Shown here: positions 1 to 7,959 of the stretch, piece after piece
Layout of the letters: the number at the start of each line of letters is the position of its first letter
Numbering within the stretch: position 1 is the stretch's first letter
Assembly (NCBI RefSeq): GCF_004923295.1
Contig: NZ_CP039640.1
Coordinates: forward strand, 62,001-126,000
DNA: 64,000 nt
Direction: 5' to 3'
DNA from: Azospirillum sp. TSH100
GTDB lineage: Bacteria; Pseudomonadota; Alphaproteobacteria; Azospirillales; Azospirillaceae
Notes under the pieces: model-generated
The model's input: the letters and a program-made list of their open reading frames with translations, nothing else
Databases searched by the model: none
What the model was told of the DNA's origin: nothing
Translations under genes and position numbers: made by a program

Positions 1-1
1 C

Positions 2-2506
2 TTCGCCACGCTGGAACGGGCGCAGAGCGCGATGCGGGCGACCGGCATCCGCGACACCTATGTGCGCGGCGGCACCTATGCCATGGCGCGCACGGTCACG
101 CTGACCGCGGCCGACAGCGGCGTGCGCATCATGGCCTTTCCCGGCGAGACGCCGGTGTTCAGCGGCGGCGAGCGGGTCGGCGGCTTCACCGCCATCGGCG
201 GTGGGCTCTATGCCGCGGCGACGTCTGCGACCGGACTGGACCTCTCCATCGGCGGGGTGCGGCAGAAGGTGGCGCAGACCGGCGATTGGAACGCCGGCGA
301 CGCCAAGTCCGGCTGGTCGGTGCTGGAGGCCGCGGCCGGCGGTGCCAGCAGGACCAGCCTGCGCATCGGCGCCGGCGACGGGGCGATGGCGGCGGTGCTG
401 GCCGCCGGGGTCCAGCCCGGCACCATGGTCCAGACCTTCGACACCGAACGGCTGTCCGACACCATCGTCGGCGTCGCCTCCACCGATGCCGGCAGCCGGA
501 CGATCAATTTCACGCAACCGGTGAAGTACGCCCTGCGCAGCGGCGGCACCTATCGCCTGCTGAACGACGACGCCTTCATCCGCGACGCCGGCGAATTCGC
601 CTGGCAGGCCGAGACCGGCCGGCTGGTGGTGAAGCCGCAGGATCCCGGCACCCTGTTGAGCCAGGGTGCTGTGGTGGCGCGGCTGGGCACGCTTGTGGCG
701 CTGAACGGGGCGAGCGGCATCACCCTCCAGGGGTTGACCTTTGCCGATACCACCTGGGACGGCTCTGCCCTGACGCTGACCAACGCGTCGGGCAACAGCA
801 TCGCCGGCAACCGCTTCGTCAATGCCGGCACGGCGATGACGCTGACCGGCTCGTCCGCCAACGCGATCGAAGCCAACCGGATGGAGCATCTGGGGGCCGG
901 CGGCATCAAGGTCACCTACGGCAGCAACGCCAACCGCATCAGCGCCAACAGCATGGACGGCATCGGCGAGGTGCTGAAGGATGTCGCCGGCATCCAGCTC
1001 TATGGCGCCGGCGGCACGCTGATCTCCGGCAACGACATCCGCAACAGCGCGCGCTACGGCATCTCGATCAAGAACTGGGACGGCGCCACCGTCAACACCG
1101 ACACGGTGGTGGAGTACAACCGCCTCTACAACACGATGACCGAGACCGCCGACGGCGGCGCCATCGAGATGCTGGGCCGGTCCAACCTCGACACCCGCAC
1201 GGTCATCCGCGGCAACGACATCCGCAATGTCGGCGGGCTGGCGACCGACGGGTCGGGCTGGCTCGACCGCCAGAAGAGCTTCGGCATCTATCTGGACGAC
1301 ATGGCCAACGGCGTCACCGTTCAGGACAACTTCATCCAGAACACCGGCTGGGCCAGCGTCTTCATCCATGGCGGCGATTCCAACACCGTCACCAACAACT
1401 TCGCCACCCTGTCCAACCCGCGCGAACGCTTCATCCGCCTGGAATGGGTGCCGAGCGCCGGCAGTATCGGATTGCTCAGCAACAACCGGGTGACCGGCAA
1501 CGTCATCTCCTCCTCCACCGGCGCGGATTACTGGGAGTTCTGGACGCCCGGCTCCTACACCGTCGCCGGCAACCTGCTGCAGGGCATTCGCGGTCTGAAC
1601 GGTGGCGACACGCTGTCGTCGGGGCTGTTCGCCAACCCGGCGGCCGGCGATTTCCGGCTGGGCGGCGGGGCCGCGGCGGCCCTTGGTCTTTCCCTGGGAA
1701 TCCATGAGCTGGACTGGGCGCGGATGGGCACCGCTCCGCTGACGGTGCCGGGAATTCCCAACCCCGGCACCGGTGGTGGATCGGGGACCGGAACAGGCGG
1801 CACGTCCGCAGCCTCGTCCGGGTTGGCCTTTTCGCCACTGGCCTACATCGCCTCCTACGCCGACCTGTCGGCCGCCTTCGGCGCCAACGCCGCCGCCGGT
1901 GCCGCGCACTATGCCGCCAGCGGCCGGGCGGAAGGTCGGGCCGTGAGCTTCGATCCCTTGGCCTACATCGCCTCCTACGGCGACCTGCCGGCGGTCTTCG
2001 GCACCAACGGCGATGCCGCCGCCGCCCATTACATCACCAGCGGCCGGGCGGAGGGGCGGACGGTGAGTTTCGATCCGCTGGCCTACATCGCGTCCTACGG
2101 CGACCTGACGGCTGCCTTCGGCACCGACCGGATGGCGGCGGCGATGCATTACATCGGCAGCGGCCGGGCGGAAGGCCGGACGGTCAGCTTCGATCCGCTC
2201 TCCTATCTGGCGGCGAATCCCGATCTCGCCGCCGCCTTCGGCACCGACACCATCCGGGCCGATCTGCATTACCTGGGCAGCGGCCGGACGGAGGGGCGGA
2301 GCACCGGCTTCAACGCCTCGGCCTATCTGGCTGCCAACGCCGACGTGGCGGCGGCCACCGGCGGCGACCTGACGGCGGCGATGCGGCACTACATCCTGAA
2401 CGGCCGGCTGGAAGGCCGGGCGCTCAGCCCCATCGCTGCCCTCGCCCCTGCCCGCGCGGCGGCGCTGCTGCCGGACGGCGCCATGCTGGCCGCCGGGATC
2501 GGGTGA
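2..2506 (+). CDS. Right-handed beta-helix protein with five C-terminal 40-residue repeats (5' end outside window)
   Basis: The reading frame is open to the window edge (FATLERAQSAMRATG precedes the first ATG at position 32), so the true start lies upstream; 834 residues are visible. The first roughly 560 residues are a parallel beta-helix of the pectate-lyase / NosD type, with recurring N-x-I, G-N-x-I and Y-N-R-L turns (SGNDIRNS, IRGNDIRN, VTGNVISS). Such proteins bind or cleave acidic polysaccharides. A Gly/Thr-rich linker near residues 585-605 leads to five near-identical 40-residue repeats (YIASYGDL, HYxxSGRAEGR) that end close to the C-terminus. Repeats of this type follow secreted catalytic domains in alphaproteobacteria and may help export or surface retention; that role is inference. 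The substrate is unknown. The next gene is on the opposite strand. Confidence 0.8.
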   Translation, partial: FATLERAQSAMRATGIRDTYVRGGTYAMARTVTLTAADSGVRIMAFPGETPVFSGGERVGGFTAIGGGLYAAATSATGLDLSIGGVRQKVAQTGDWNAGDAKSGWSVLEAAAGGASRTSLRIGAGDGAMAAVLAAGVQPGTMVQTFDTERLSDTIVGVASTDAGSRTINFTQPVKYALRSGGTYRLLNDDAFIRDAGEFAWQAETGRLVVKPQDPGTLLSQGAVVARLGTLVALNGASGITLQGLTFADTTWDGSALTLTNASGNSIAGNRFVNAGTAMTLTGSSANAIEANRMEHLGAGGIKVTYGSNANRISANSMDGIGEVLKDVAGIQLYGAGGTLISGNDIRNSARYGISIKNWDGATVNTDTVVEYNRLYNTMTETADGGAIEMLGRSNLDTRTVIRGNDIRNVGGLATDGSGWLDRQKSFGIYLDDMANGVTVQDNFIQNTGWASVFIHGGDSNTVTNNFATLSNPRERFIRLEWVPSAGSIGLLSNNRVTGNVISSSTGADYWEFWTPGSYTVAGNLLQGIRGLNGGDTLSSGLFANPAAGDFRLGGGAAAALGLSLGIHELDWARMGTAPLTVPGIPNPGTGGGSGTGTGGTSAASSGLAFSPLAYIASYADLSAAFGANAAAGAAHYAASGRAEGRAVSFDPLAYIASYGDLPAVFGTNGDAAAAHYITSGRAEGRTVSFDPLAYIASYGDLTAAFGTDRMAAAMHYIGSGRAEGRTVSFDPLSYLAANPDLAAAFGTDTIRADLHYLGSGRTEGRSTGFNASAYLAANADVAAATGGDLTAAMRHYILNGRLEGRALSPIAALAPARAAALLPDGAMLAAGIG
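1829..2428 (+). repeat. Five in-frame 120-bp tandem repeats (40-residue units)
   Basis: Units start at 1829, 1949, 2069, 2189 and 2309, each exactly 120 bp with no indel. Each encodes F-x-P-L-A-Y-I-A-S-Y-x-D-L, then an A/G-rich stretch, then H-Y-x-x-S-G-R-x-E-G-R. Units 2 and 3 are the most alike, while units 4 and 5 are more diverged (SYLAANPDL, AYLAANADV). This points to local duplication followed by drift. It is protein-coding, not a CRISPR. Confidence 0.9.
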
Positions 2507-2510
2507 GGCA

Positions 2511-2936
2511 TCAGCGGGACGTGAAGGTCGCGGCCACCGGCACCGGGTCGTTGTCACGCTGGTCGAAGCTGGCGCGGGCGCGGAGGATTTCGTCCGCATT
2601 GTCGCTCGCCCAGTCCGCCAGCTCCTTCAGCGTCCGCAGCAGCGTCTCGCCCAGTGGGGTCAGGGCATAGTCGACCCGTGGCGGCACCGTGGCGAAAACG
2701 GTGCGGGACACCAGCCCGTCACGCTCCAGGCTGCGCAGGGTCAGCGTCAGCATCCGCTGCGAGATGCCTTCGATCAACCGTTTCAGTTCGTTGAAGCGCT
2801 TCGGTCCCGATCCCAGCATGACGACGGCGAGCACGCTCCATTTGTCGCCAACCCTGGTGAGGACGTCGCGCACGATGGGGCAGGCGCTGTCCTCCTTGAG
2901 GCGGGCGGTTCCCTCGATGTGCCTTCGTGACGTCAA
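2511..2936 (-). CDS. HxlR-family winged-helix transcriptional regulator
   Basis: 141 residues, a normal length for the family. It contains the HxlR signature: a Cys near residue 19 (CPIVRDVLTRVGDKWSVL), then RFNELKRLIEGISQRMLT as the recognition region and the wing V-P-P-R-V-D-Y-A-L-T-P-L-G. In HxlR/YodB/HypR proteins this N-terminal Cys is often the sensor for quinones, aldehydes or oxidants. The gene is divergent from an azoreductase across 89 bp that hold an inverted repeat, so it probably represses that gene and itself in response to electrophiles. The redox mechanism is inferred from the conserved Cys and the neighbour. Confidence 0.88.
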   Translation of the reverse strand: MTSRRHIEGTARLKEDSACPIVRDVLTRVGDKWSVLAVVMLGSGPKRFNELKRLIEGISQRMLTLTLRSLERDGLVSRTVFATVPPRVDYALTPLGETLLRTLKELADWASDNADEILRARASFDQRDNDPVPVAATFTSR

Positions 2937-2996
2937 AGTGCCTCCTTGTGCGCTTTTCCGGTTCCCTCAATATACCCCCTATCGGAACGGAACCAC

Positions 2997-3011
2997 GTTA
3001 CTAAACGTAAC
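2997..3011. promoter_or_regulatory. Inverted repeat, candidate HxlR operator
   Basis: GTTAC-taaac-GTAAC is a perfect 5-bp dyad with a 5-bp spacer in the divergent promoter region. It ends 14 bp before the azoreductase ATG. HxlR-family operators are short dyads of this form. Assignment to the adjacent regulator is inference. Confidence 0.45.
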
Positions 3012-3025
3012 CAAGGGGTATTTTG

Positions 3026-3580
3026 ATGACCATACTCCATGTCGACAGCAGCATAAATGGCGACGGCAGCATGAGCCGCGCGCTCAGCCATGCCGTCGTC
3101 GCCCATCTTGCCGCCCTGTCTCCGTCGCAGACCGTCGTCCGCCGCAACCTCGCGGCCGAGCCGCTTCCGCATCTCGCCCGGGCCGGGGTCGAGAACGCTC
3201 CGGTTCTGGAGGAGTTCCTGGCGGCACGGACCATCGTGGTTGGGGCGCCGATGTATAATTTCGGCATTCCGTCGCAACTGAAGGCGTGGCTCGACCATCT
3301 GGCCGTGCCGGGCAAGACCTTCCGCTATGGCGCGCAGGGACCGGAAGGGCTGTGCGGCGGCCGCCGGCTGATCGTGGTCTCCACCCGTGGCGGCATCTTC
3401 TCCGCCGGTTCCCCCTATGCCGCCTTCGATCACCAGGAGGGGCATCTCCAGGCCTTCTTCCGCTTCCTCGGCATTACGGACATCACCGTCATCCGGGCCG
3501 AGGGTCTCGCCATGGGCGAGGAGGCGCAGCAGCGTTCGGTGGAGGCGGCCAAGGCCCAAATCCAGACGCTGGCCGCATAG
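3026..3580 (+). CDS. azoR: FMN-dependent NADH-azoreductase / quinone reductase
   Basis: 184 residues of the flavodoxin-like NAD(P)H:quinone oxidoreductase fold. Visible features are the N-terminal phosphate-binding segment (LHVDSSINGDGSMSRALS), the FMN-binding loop APMYNFGIPSQLKAWLDH and STRGGIF. These enzymes reduce azo dyes and quinones by two electrons using NADH, which detoxifies electrophiles in the cytoplasm. The ATG at 3026 is preceded by AAGGGG; an adjoining TTG at 3023 is possible but less likely. The divergent HxlR regulator and the following SDR suggest an electrophile-stress operon. Confidence 0.88.
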   Translation: MTILHVDSSINGDGSMSRALSHAVVAHLAALSPSQTVVRRNLAAEPLPHLARAGVENAPVLEEFLAARTIVVGAPMYNFGIPSQLKAWLDHLAVPGKTFRYGAQGPEGLCGGRRLIVVSTRGGIFSAGSPYAAFDHQEGHLQAFFRFLGITDITVIRAEGLAMGEEAQQRSVEAAKAQIQTLAA

Positions 3581-3713
3581 CCGGAGCGGGAGGCATCATG
3601 GCCCTGCGGATTTCCGCCCCGATGCGGACCAGGCTCCCGCATCACCTCCGCTGCGCATGATCCCGGCCGATTTGAAACCATGGGCCGATTTGAAAAACAC
3701 GGAAGGTATCGGC

Positions 3714-4436
3714 ATGACCAAATGCATCGCCATTCTCGGCGCTGGTCCCGGCCTGGGCGTATCGCTGGCCCGCAGATATGGGAATGAGGGCTATGCCGTC
3801 GCGCTGGTCGCCCGGCGGGCGGAGCCGCTGGCGGCCATGACCGCCCAGCTTGGGACCGAAGGGATTCCGGCGGCGGCCTTCGTGGCCGATCTGCGTGATC
3901 CGGCGCAGGTCGGCGCGGCTCTGGCGGCGATCCAATCGCGCTATGGCACCGTCGACACGCTCTATTATGGCCCCAGCGCGCCGGAGACCTTCGTTCCGGC
4001 CTTCTCGCTGACGCCCGGGCAGGTCAAGGCGAAGACCGAGCTGTTCCTCTACGGCCTTGTCGCCGCCGTGCAGGCGGTGCTGCCGGACATGCGGGAGCGC
4101 AAGGCGGGAACCATCCTCGTCGCTCTCGGCGGATCGGCGGCGATCGGGCTGCCCTTCATGAGCGGTCCCGGCCCGGCTCTGGCCGCCGCCCGCAATTATC
4201 TGCATTCTCTGCACGGCGAGGTCGCCGGGGATGGCGTTCATATCGGGATGCTGACTCTGGCCGCGGTCATCAGGAACAGCGCCTGGCAGTCCGGCATGGC
4301 CTCCGGCGAGATCAGGATCGACCTGCCCCCCGGCTTCCAGATCCCGGAAATCGATCCGGCGGATCTTGCCGGGATGCTGTGGGAGATGGCCCGGGCGCGT
4401 CAGGTTTCGGAACTGGTCTATCCGCCGCATCCCTGA
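3714..4436 (+). CDS. SDR-fold protein with a degenerate active site
   Basis: 240 residues. The start at ATG 3714 follows GGAAGG; an in-frame ATG at 3657 would add 19 residues but lacks a good ribosome-binding site. The Rossmann glycine motif GAGPGLG is near residue 9. Where SDRs normally carry Y-x-x-x-K, the aligned stretch reads P-G-P-A-L-A-A-A-R-N-Y, so both the catalytic Tyr and Lys appear to be missing. The protein may bind NAD(P) without the classical reductase chemistry, or act as a regulatory or atypical enzyme. It follows azoR by 133 bp in the same direction and probably shares the HxlR-controlled transcript. Confidence 0.75.
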   Translation: MTKCIAILGAGPGLGVSLARRYGNEGYAVALVARRAEPLAAMTAQLGTEGIPAAAFVADLRDPAQVGAALAAIQSRYGTVDTLYYGPSAPETFVPAFSLTPGQVKAKTELFLYGLVAAVQAVLPDMRERKAGTILVALGGSAAIGLPFMSGPGPALAAARNYLHSLHGEVAGDGVHIGMLTLAAVIRNSAWQSGMASGEIRIDLPPGFQIPEIDPADLAGMLWEMARARQVSELVYPPHP

Positions 4437-4496
4437 TCACCGCTCTGCTCTTCCCCGCCAGCCTCCTCTTCCGCCTGATCGGGTGACAAGCCGGGC

Positions 4497-5666
4497 GTGA
4501 GCCGTTACAACGGCCCGTTCGGCGCCGCTGTCCCGCGGCACCCGGATTTCCATGCGGGGATGATGGCCCAGGCTCTTCTCGACACCCCCTTCGCCCAATC
4601 GGCGAAGCCCGGTTCCGGCCCGGACCAGCCCGCTCCGGACCAGCCCAGTCCAGGCAAGCCGGCCGGACGGCGGTGGCCGGTGCTGGTCAAGCTGGCGGTG
4701 ACGGTCGCGGTGCTGGGGGCGCTCGCCGCCGGGGCCGACTGGGCCGGCATCGCCGCGCGCCTGTCGGCCGCCGATCCGTGGCTGTTCGCCGCCGGTTTCG
4801 CCGTCAAGGCGCTGACCCTGCCCTTCGCCTCGCAGCGGTGGCGGGCGGTCGGCCGGGCCGCCGGCTTCTCGCTGACCCGCTGGACCGCCTTCCGCCTGCA
4901 GATGGCGAGCGGATTCCTGGGTCAGGTTCTGCCGGGATCGGTCGGGGCCGACCTGCTGCGCGGCTGGTTCACCTGGCGCCTCGGCCACCCGGCCGGTCCG
5001 GTGATGCTGGCCCTGCTGGTCGACCGGCTGATGGCCCTGCTGGGCGTGGTGCTGATCGGGCTGATCGGGCTGCCGCATCTGGCCGCGGTGGCGCCGCCCG
5101 CCGTCGCCGGCACGGTGCTGGCCGGGGCGCTGGTCCTGGCCGTCGCCATGGGGCTTCTGCTGCTGGCCGGGCGCATCCCGCGCGACCGGCTGCCGATTCC
5201 GAAGCGGCTGCGCGACGGGGCGCTGGGGCGCACCGTCTGGACTGCGGTGGCGCAGCTGCGCGCCATGGGCGGAAACCCGGCCGCCTGGGCGGCGCTGGGC
5301 CACAGCATCGGCGTCCATCTCGCCACCATCGGCGCCACCATCCTGTTCGCCCGCTCGGTCGGCCTGCCGCTCGGCTGGCTCGACGGGCTGGCCATCGTGC
5401 CGGCCGCCATCGTCGCCGCCGCCTTGCCCGTCTCGCTCGGCGGCTGGGGCGTGCGCGAGGGGGCGATGGTCGCCGGCTTCGCGCTGCTCGGCTTCAATGC
5501 CGACGCGGCCCTTCTGGTCTCGCTGCTGATCGGGCTGTCGATCGCCGTCCTGTCGCTGCCCGGCGGCCTGTTCTGGCTGCTGCTGCGCAATGAGACCGCT
5601 GCCCGGACGGCTGTCCAGACGTCTCATGGCGGACCCGACGCCTTTCCCACGGATTTTTCGCGATGA
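4497..5666 (+). CDS. Flippase-like membrane protein (LPG synthase TM / UPF0104 family)
   Basis: 389 residues from a GTG start; an ATG at 4560 is an alternative because neither has a strong Shine-Dalgarno. A Pro-rich cytoplasmic N-terminus (PDQPAPDQPS, encoded by a 15-bp direct repeat at 4620-4649) is followed by about eight membrane segments. Family hallmarks are the LPGSVGADLLRGW loop and PVSLGGWGVREGAM near the C-terminus, shared with the integral domain of MprF and with AglD-like proteins. Members move lipid-linked sugars or amino-acylated lipids. The gene overlaps the next start by ATGA, so the two products probably work on the same polyprenyl-linked sugar. Confidence 0.82.
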   Translation: MSRYNGPFGAAVPRHPDFHAGMMAQALLDTPFAQSAKPGSGPDQPAPDQPSPGKPAGRRWPVLVKLAVTVAVLGALAAGADWAGIAARLSAADPWLFAAGFAVKALTLPFASQRWRAVGRAAGFSLTRWTAFRLQMASGFLGQVLPGSVGADLLRGWFTWRLGHPAGPVMLALLVDRLMALLGVVLIGLIGLPHLAAVAPPAVAGTVLAGALVLAVAMGLLLLAGRIPRDRLPIPKRLRDGALGRTVWTAVAQLRAMGGNPAAWAALGHSIGVHLATIGATILFARSVGLPLGWLDGLAIVPAAIVAAALPVSLGGWGVREGAMVAGFALLGFNADAALLVSLLIGLSIAVLSLPGGLFWLLLRNETAARTAVQTSHGGPDAFPTDFSR

Positions 5667-7201
5667 CCGACCAGTCCACCCCGACGCTTTCCCAATCGAC
5701 TTCCGCGGCCGCTTCCGTAACCACCGCTATGGATCCCGTCCCTGCTGCCGAGACGCGCGGCCTCTCCCCGCGCCAGCAGCGGATCCGCTCGCTGTTCGAT
5801 GCCATGGCTCCCCTGCGCGAGCGCTGGGCCGAGCGCAACCGCGCCTTCCATGACGCCGACCGCGCCTATCTGCGCTTCCTGATCCCGGAAGGGGCGACGG
5901 TGCTGGAGATCGGCTGCGGCGTCGGCGACACGCTGGCGGCCCTGAAGCCGGCGCGCGGCGTCGGCATCGACCTCAGCCCGGCGACGATCGAGGTGGCGAA
6001 GGCGCGCCATCCGCAGCTGGAGCTGATCGCCGCCGACGCCGAGGATCCGGCGACCATCGACGCCATCGAGGGGCCGTTCAGCCACATCCTGCTGTCGGGC
6101 ACCATCGGTTTCCTCGACGACATCGAGGAGACGCTGCGCCTGCTGCGCCGGGTCGCTAGCCCTAAGACCCGGATCATCGTCAGCTATCACTCCCGCGTGT
6201 GGGAGCCGATCCTGTGGGCGGCGGAAAAGCTGGGGATGCGCATGCCGCAGGGCCAGCAGAACTGGCTGTCGACCAGCGACATCGTCAACCTGCTGGATCT
6301 GGCCGGCTGGGAGCCGGTGCGCCGCGAATGGCGCCAGCTGATCCCGAAGCGGCTGTTCGGGCTGGGCACGCTGGTCAACCGCTATGTCGCGCCCTTGCCG
6401 GGCATCCGCCGGCTGTGCGTGCGCAACTATGTCGTCGCCCGGCCGCAGCCGACCGTGCAGGAGGTGACGGTCGACGGCAAGCCGGCCTCTGTCACCGTGC
6501 TGATCCCCTGCCGCAACGAGCGCGGCAATATCGAGAACGCCATCCGCCGCCTGCCCCGTTTCGCCCCCGACATCGAGGTGATCTATGTCGAGGGCAACAG
6601 CCAGGACAACACCTACGAGGAGTGCCTGCGCGTCCGCGATGCCTATCCCGACTGGGACATCAAGGTCATGAAGCAGCCCGGCAAGGGCAAGGGGGACGCG
6701 GTGCGCGCCGGCTTCAACGTGGCGCGCGGCGACATCCTGATCATCCTGGACGCCGACCTGACGGTGCCGCCGGAGACGATGGGGAAATTCTATCAGGCCA
6801 TGGTGTCGGGGCGCGGCGAGTTCGTGAACGGCACGCGGCTGGTCTACCCGATGGCGCCGGAGGCGATGCGCTTCCTGAACTTCCTGGCCAACCGGGCCTT
6901 CGCGCGCATCTTCTCCTTCCTGCTGAACCAGCGTTTCACCGACACGCTGTGCGGCACCAAGGTGCTGTGGCGCAAGGATTACGAGACCATCGTCGCCAAC
7001 CGTCATTACTTCGGCGATTTCGACCCGTTCGGCGACTTCGACCTGATCTTCGGCGCCGCCAAGCAGAACCTGAAGATCGTCGAGGTGCCGGTGCGCTACG
7101 CCGACCGCAGCTATGGCGAAACCCAGATCTCCCGCTTCACCCACGGCTGGCTGTTGGCCCGCATGGTGGTGTTCGCCTGGAAGAAGCTGAAGGCGTTCTA
7201 A
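5663..7201 (+). CDS. Fusion of class I SAM methyltransferase and dolichyl-phosphate-mannose-synthase-like GT2
   Basis: 512 residues with two domains. Residues about 60-200 are a class I methyltransferase with the SAM motif VLEIGCGVGD near 80-89. Residues about 275-500 are a family-2 glycosyltransferase of the DPM/DPG-synthase type: VTVLIPCRNERGNI, D-A-D at 363-365, and a C-terminal GETQISRF typical of polyprenyl-phosphate glycosyltransferases. The likely activity is transfer of a sugar from an NDP donor to a polyprenyl phosphate, plus methylation of the sugar or a related acceptor. The methyl acceptor cannot be read from sequence. Start ATG 5663 overlaps the upstream stop by 4 bp. Confidence 0.85.
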   Translation: MTDQSTPTLSQSTSAAASVTTAMDPVPAAETRGLSPRQQRIRSLFDAMAPLRERWAERNRAFHDADRAYLRFLIPEGATVLEIGCGVGDTLAALKPARGVGIDLSPATIEVAKARHPQLELIAADAEDPATIDAIEGPFSHILLSGTIGFLDDIEETLRLLRRVASPKTRIIVSYHSRVWEPILWAAEKLGMRMPQGQQNWLSTSDIVNLLDLAGWEPVRREWRQLIPKRLFGLGTLVNRYVAPLPGIRRLCVRNYVVARPQPTVQEVTVDGKPASVTVLIPCRNERGNIENAIRRLPRFAPDIEVIYVEGNSQDNTYEECLRVRDAYPDWDIKVMKQPGKGKGDAVRAGFNVARGDILIILDADLTVPPETMGKFYQAMVSGRGEFVNGTRLVYPMAPEAMRFLNFLANRAFARIFSFLLNQRFTDTLCGTKVLWRKDYETIVANRHYFGDFDPFGDFDLIFGAAKQNLKIVEVPVRYADRSYGETQISRFTHGWLLARMVVFAWKKLKAF

Positions 7202-7205
7202 GCCG

Positions 7206-7427
7206 TCACACCGGCTCGGCGGCGGCGAGCGGCAGGAAGGCCTGATAGCTGTCGCGCTGTTCGGTCAGGCTGAGCAGCAGGTCGTTCAGGCTGTCGCGGG
7301 CGAAGGCGTCGGTGGTTGCCGCCATCCGGCGGCGGACAACGGCGATGAACTCCTCCAGCACGTCCAGATGCAGGGTGGCGGAGGCGAGGACGTCCTTGGC
7401 AATCGGGGCGGCAATCGGGGCGGTCAT
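7206..7427 (-). CDS. Small conserved protein, paralogue of the adjacent upstream gene
   Basis: 73 residues, mostly helical, no signal peptide or membrane segment. It matches its neighbour at 7475-7696 along nearly the whole length: ASATLHLDVLEEFIAVV versus ASASLHLDVIDEFIAIT, then RDSLNDLLLSLTEQRDSY versus RDSLTDLLAGLTEQRETY. I do not recognise the family. The N-terminus contains an APIAAPIA duplication. The two genes are 47 bp apart and probably cotranscribed from the promoter above the upstream copy. Confidence 0.7.
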   Translation of the reverse strand: MTAPIAAPIAKDVLASATLHLDVLEEFIAVVRRRMAATTDAFARDSLNDLLLSLTEQRDSYQAFLPLAAAEPV

Positions 7428-7474
7428 GATGACGGTCTTTCGAGGAAGAGAGGGCGGCGGAGAAAGCGGTCGGA

Positions 7475-7696
7475 TCAGGCGGCGAGCGCGTTGACGGTCG
7501 GTACGGCGGCGAGCACGGCGCGGTAGGTCTCGCGCTGTTCGGTCAGGCCGGCCAGCAGGTCGGTCAGGCTGTCGCGGCTGAAATCGCTGGTGGCGCCGTT
7601 CAGCTTCGACTGGGTGATGGCAATGAATTCATCGATCACATCCAGGTGCAGGGAAGCAGAAGCGAAGATGTTTGCAGCGCAATCGGTCTTTGACAT
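7475..7696 (-). CDS. Small conserved protein, first of a tandem paralogous pair
   Basis: 73 residues, predicted helical and cytoplasmic; function unknown. The shared core is F/L-A-S-A-x-L-H-L-D-V-x-x-E-F-I-A and S-R-D-S-L-x-D-L-L-x-x-L-T-E-Q-R. AGGGG lies about 9 bp before the ATG. A CtrA-like box sits 71-85 bp upstream of the start codon, which would tie expression to cell cycle or motility control. Conservation between the two copies argues that both are real, selected genes. Confidence 0.72.
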   Translation of the reverse strand: MSKTDCAANIFASASLHLDVIDEFIAITQSKLNGATSDFSRDSLTDLLAGLTEQRETYRAVLAAVPTVNALAA

Positions 7697-7766
7697 GGCG
7701 GCGACCCCTGTATTCGTGGTGAAGACTTTTGCCCGTTCTGGTGAGCTTATTGAGCCATCCGCCCAG

Positions 7767-7781
7767 TTAACGAGGCGTTAA
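7767..7781 (-). promoter_or_regulatory. CtrA-type box TTAA-N7-TTAA
   Basis: On the minus strand this reads TTAACGCCTCGTTAA followed by C, matching the full TTAA-N7-TTAAC consensus of the alphaproteobacterial response regulator CtrA. It faces the tandem small genes. A direct repeat CGATTGGT (7788-7795 and 7803-7810) lies just beyond it. Such an AT half-site pair is rare by chance in DNA this GC-rich, but no binding evidence exists here. Confidence 0.5.
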
Positions 7782-7892
7782 GATCACCGATTGGTCTCAG
7801 GTCGATTGGTGATTACCTCTTCCAAAGAAAAAGCCACTCTGCGATTTGGCGGTAGTGTTACTTCTTTCGATTGATGGTTTGCTTGGGGCATG

Positions 7893-7922
7893 AAAAAACG
7901 CGGCCGGTTGCCCGGCCGCGTT
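7893..7922 (-). terminator. Rho-independent terminator of phoX
   Basis: An 11-bp perfect stem (arms 7897-7907 and 7912-7922, loop TTGC) is followed on the minus strand by six T residues (7898-7893). It lies 38 bp past the phoX stop codon. Confidence 0.85.
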
Positions 7923-7959
7923 CTTCAGTGTCCGTTCGGCCCCGATCAGGCCGGCCCCA

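Noticed and set aside
1829..2428. Regular 120-bp repeats considered as CRISPR
   Set aside because: Repeats are in frame with no spacers and encode a protein module.
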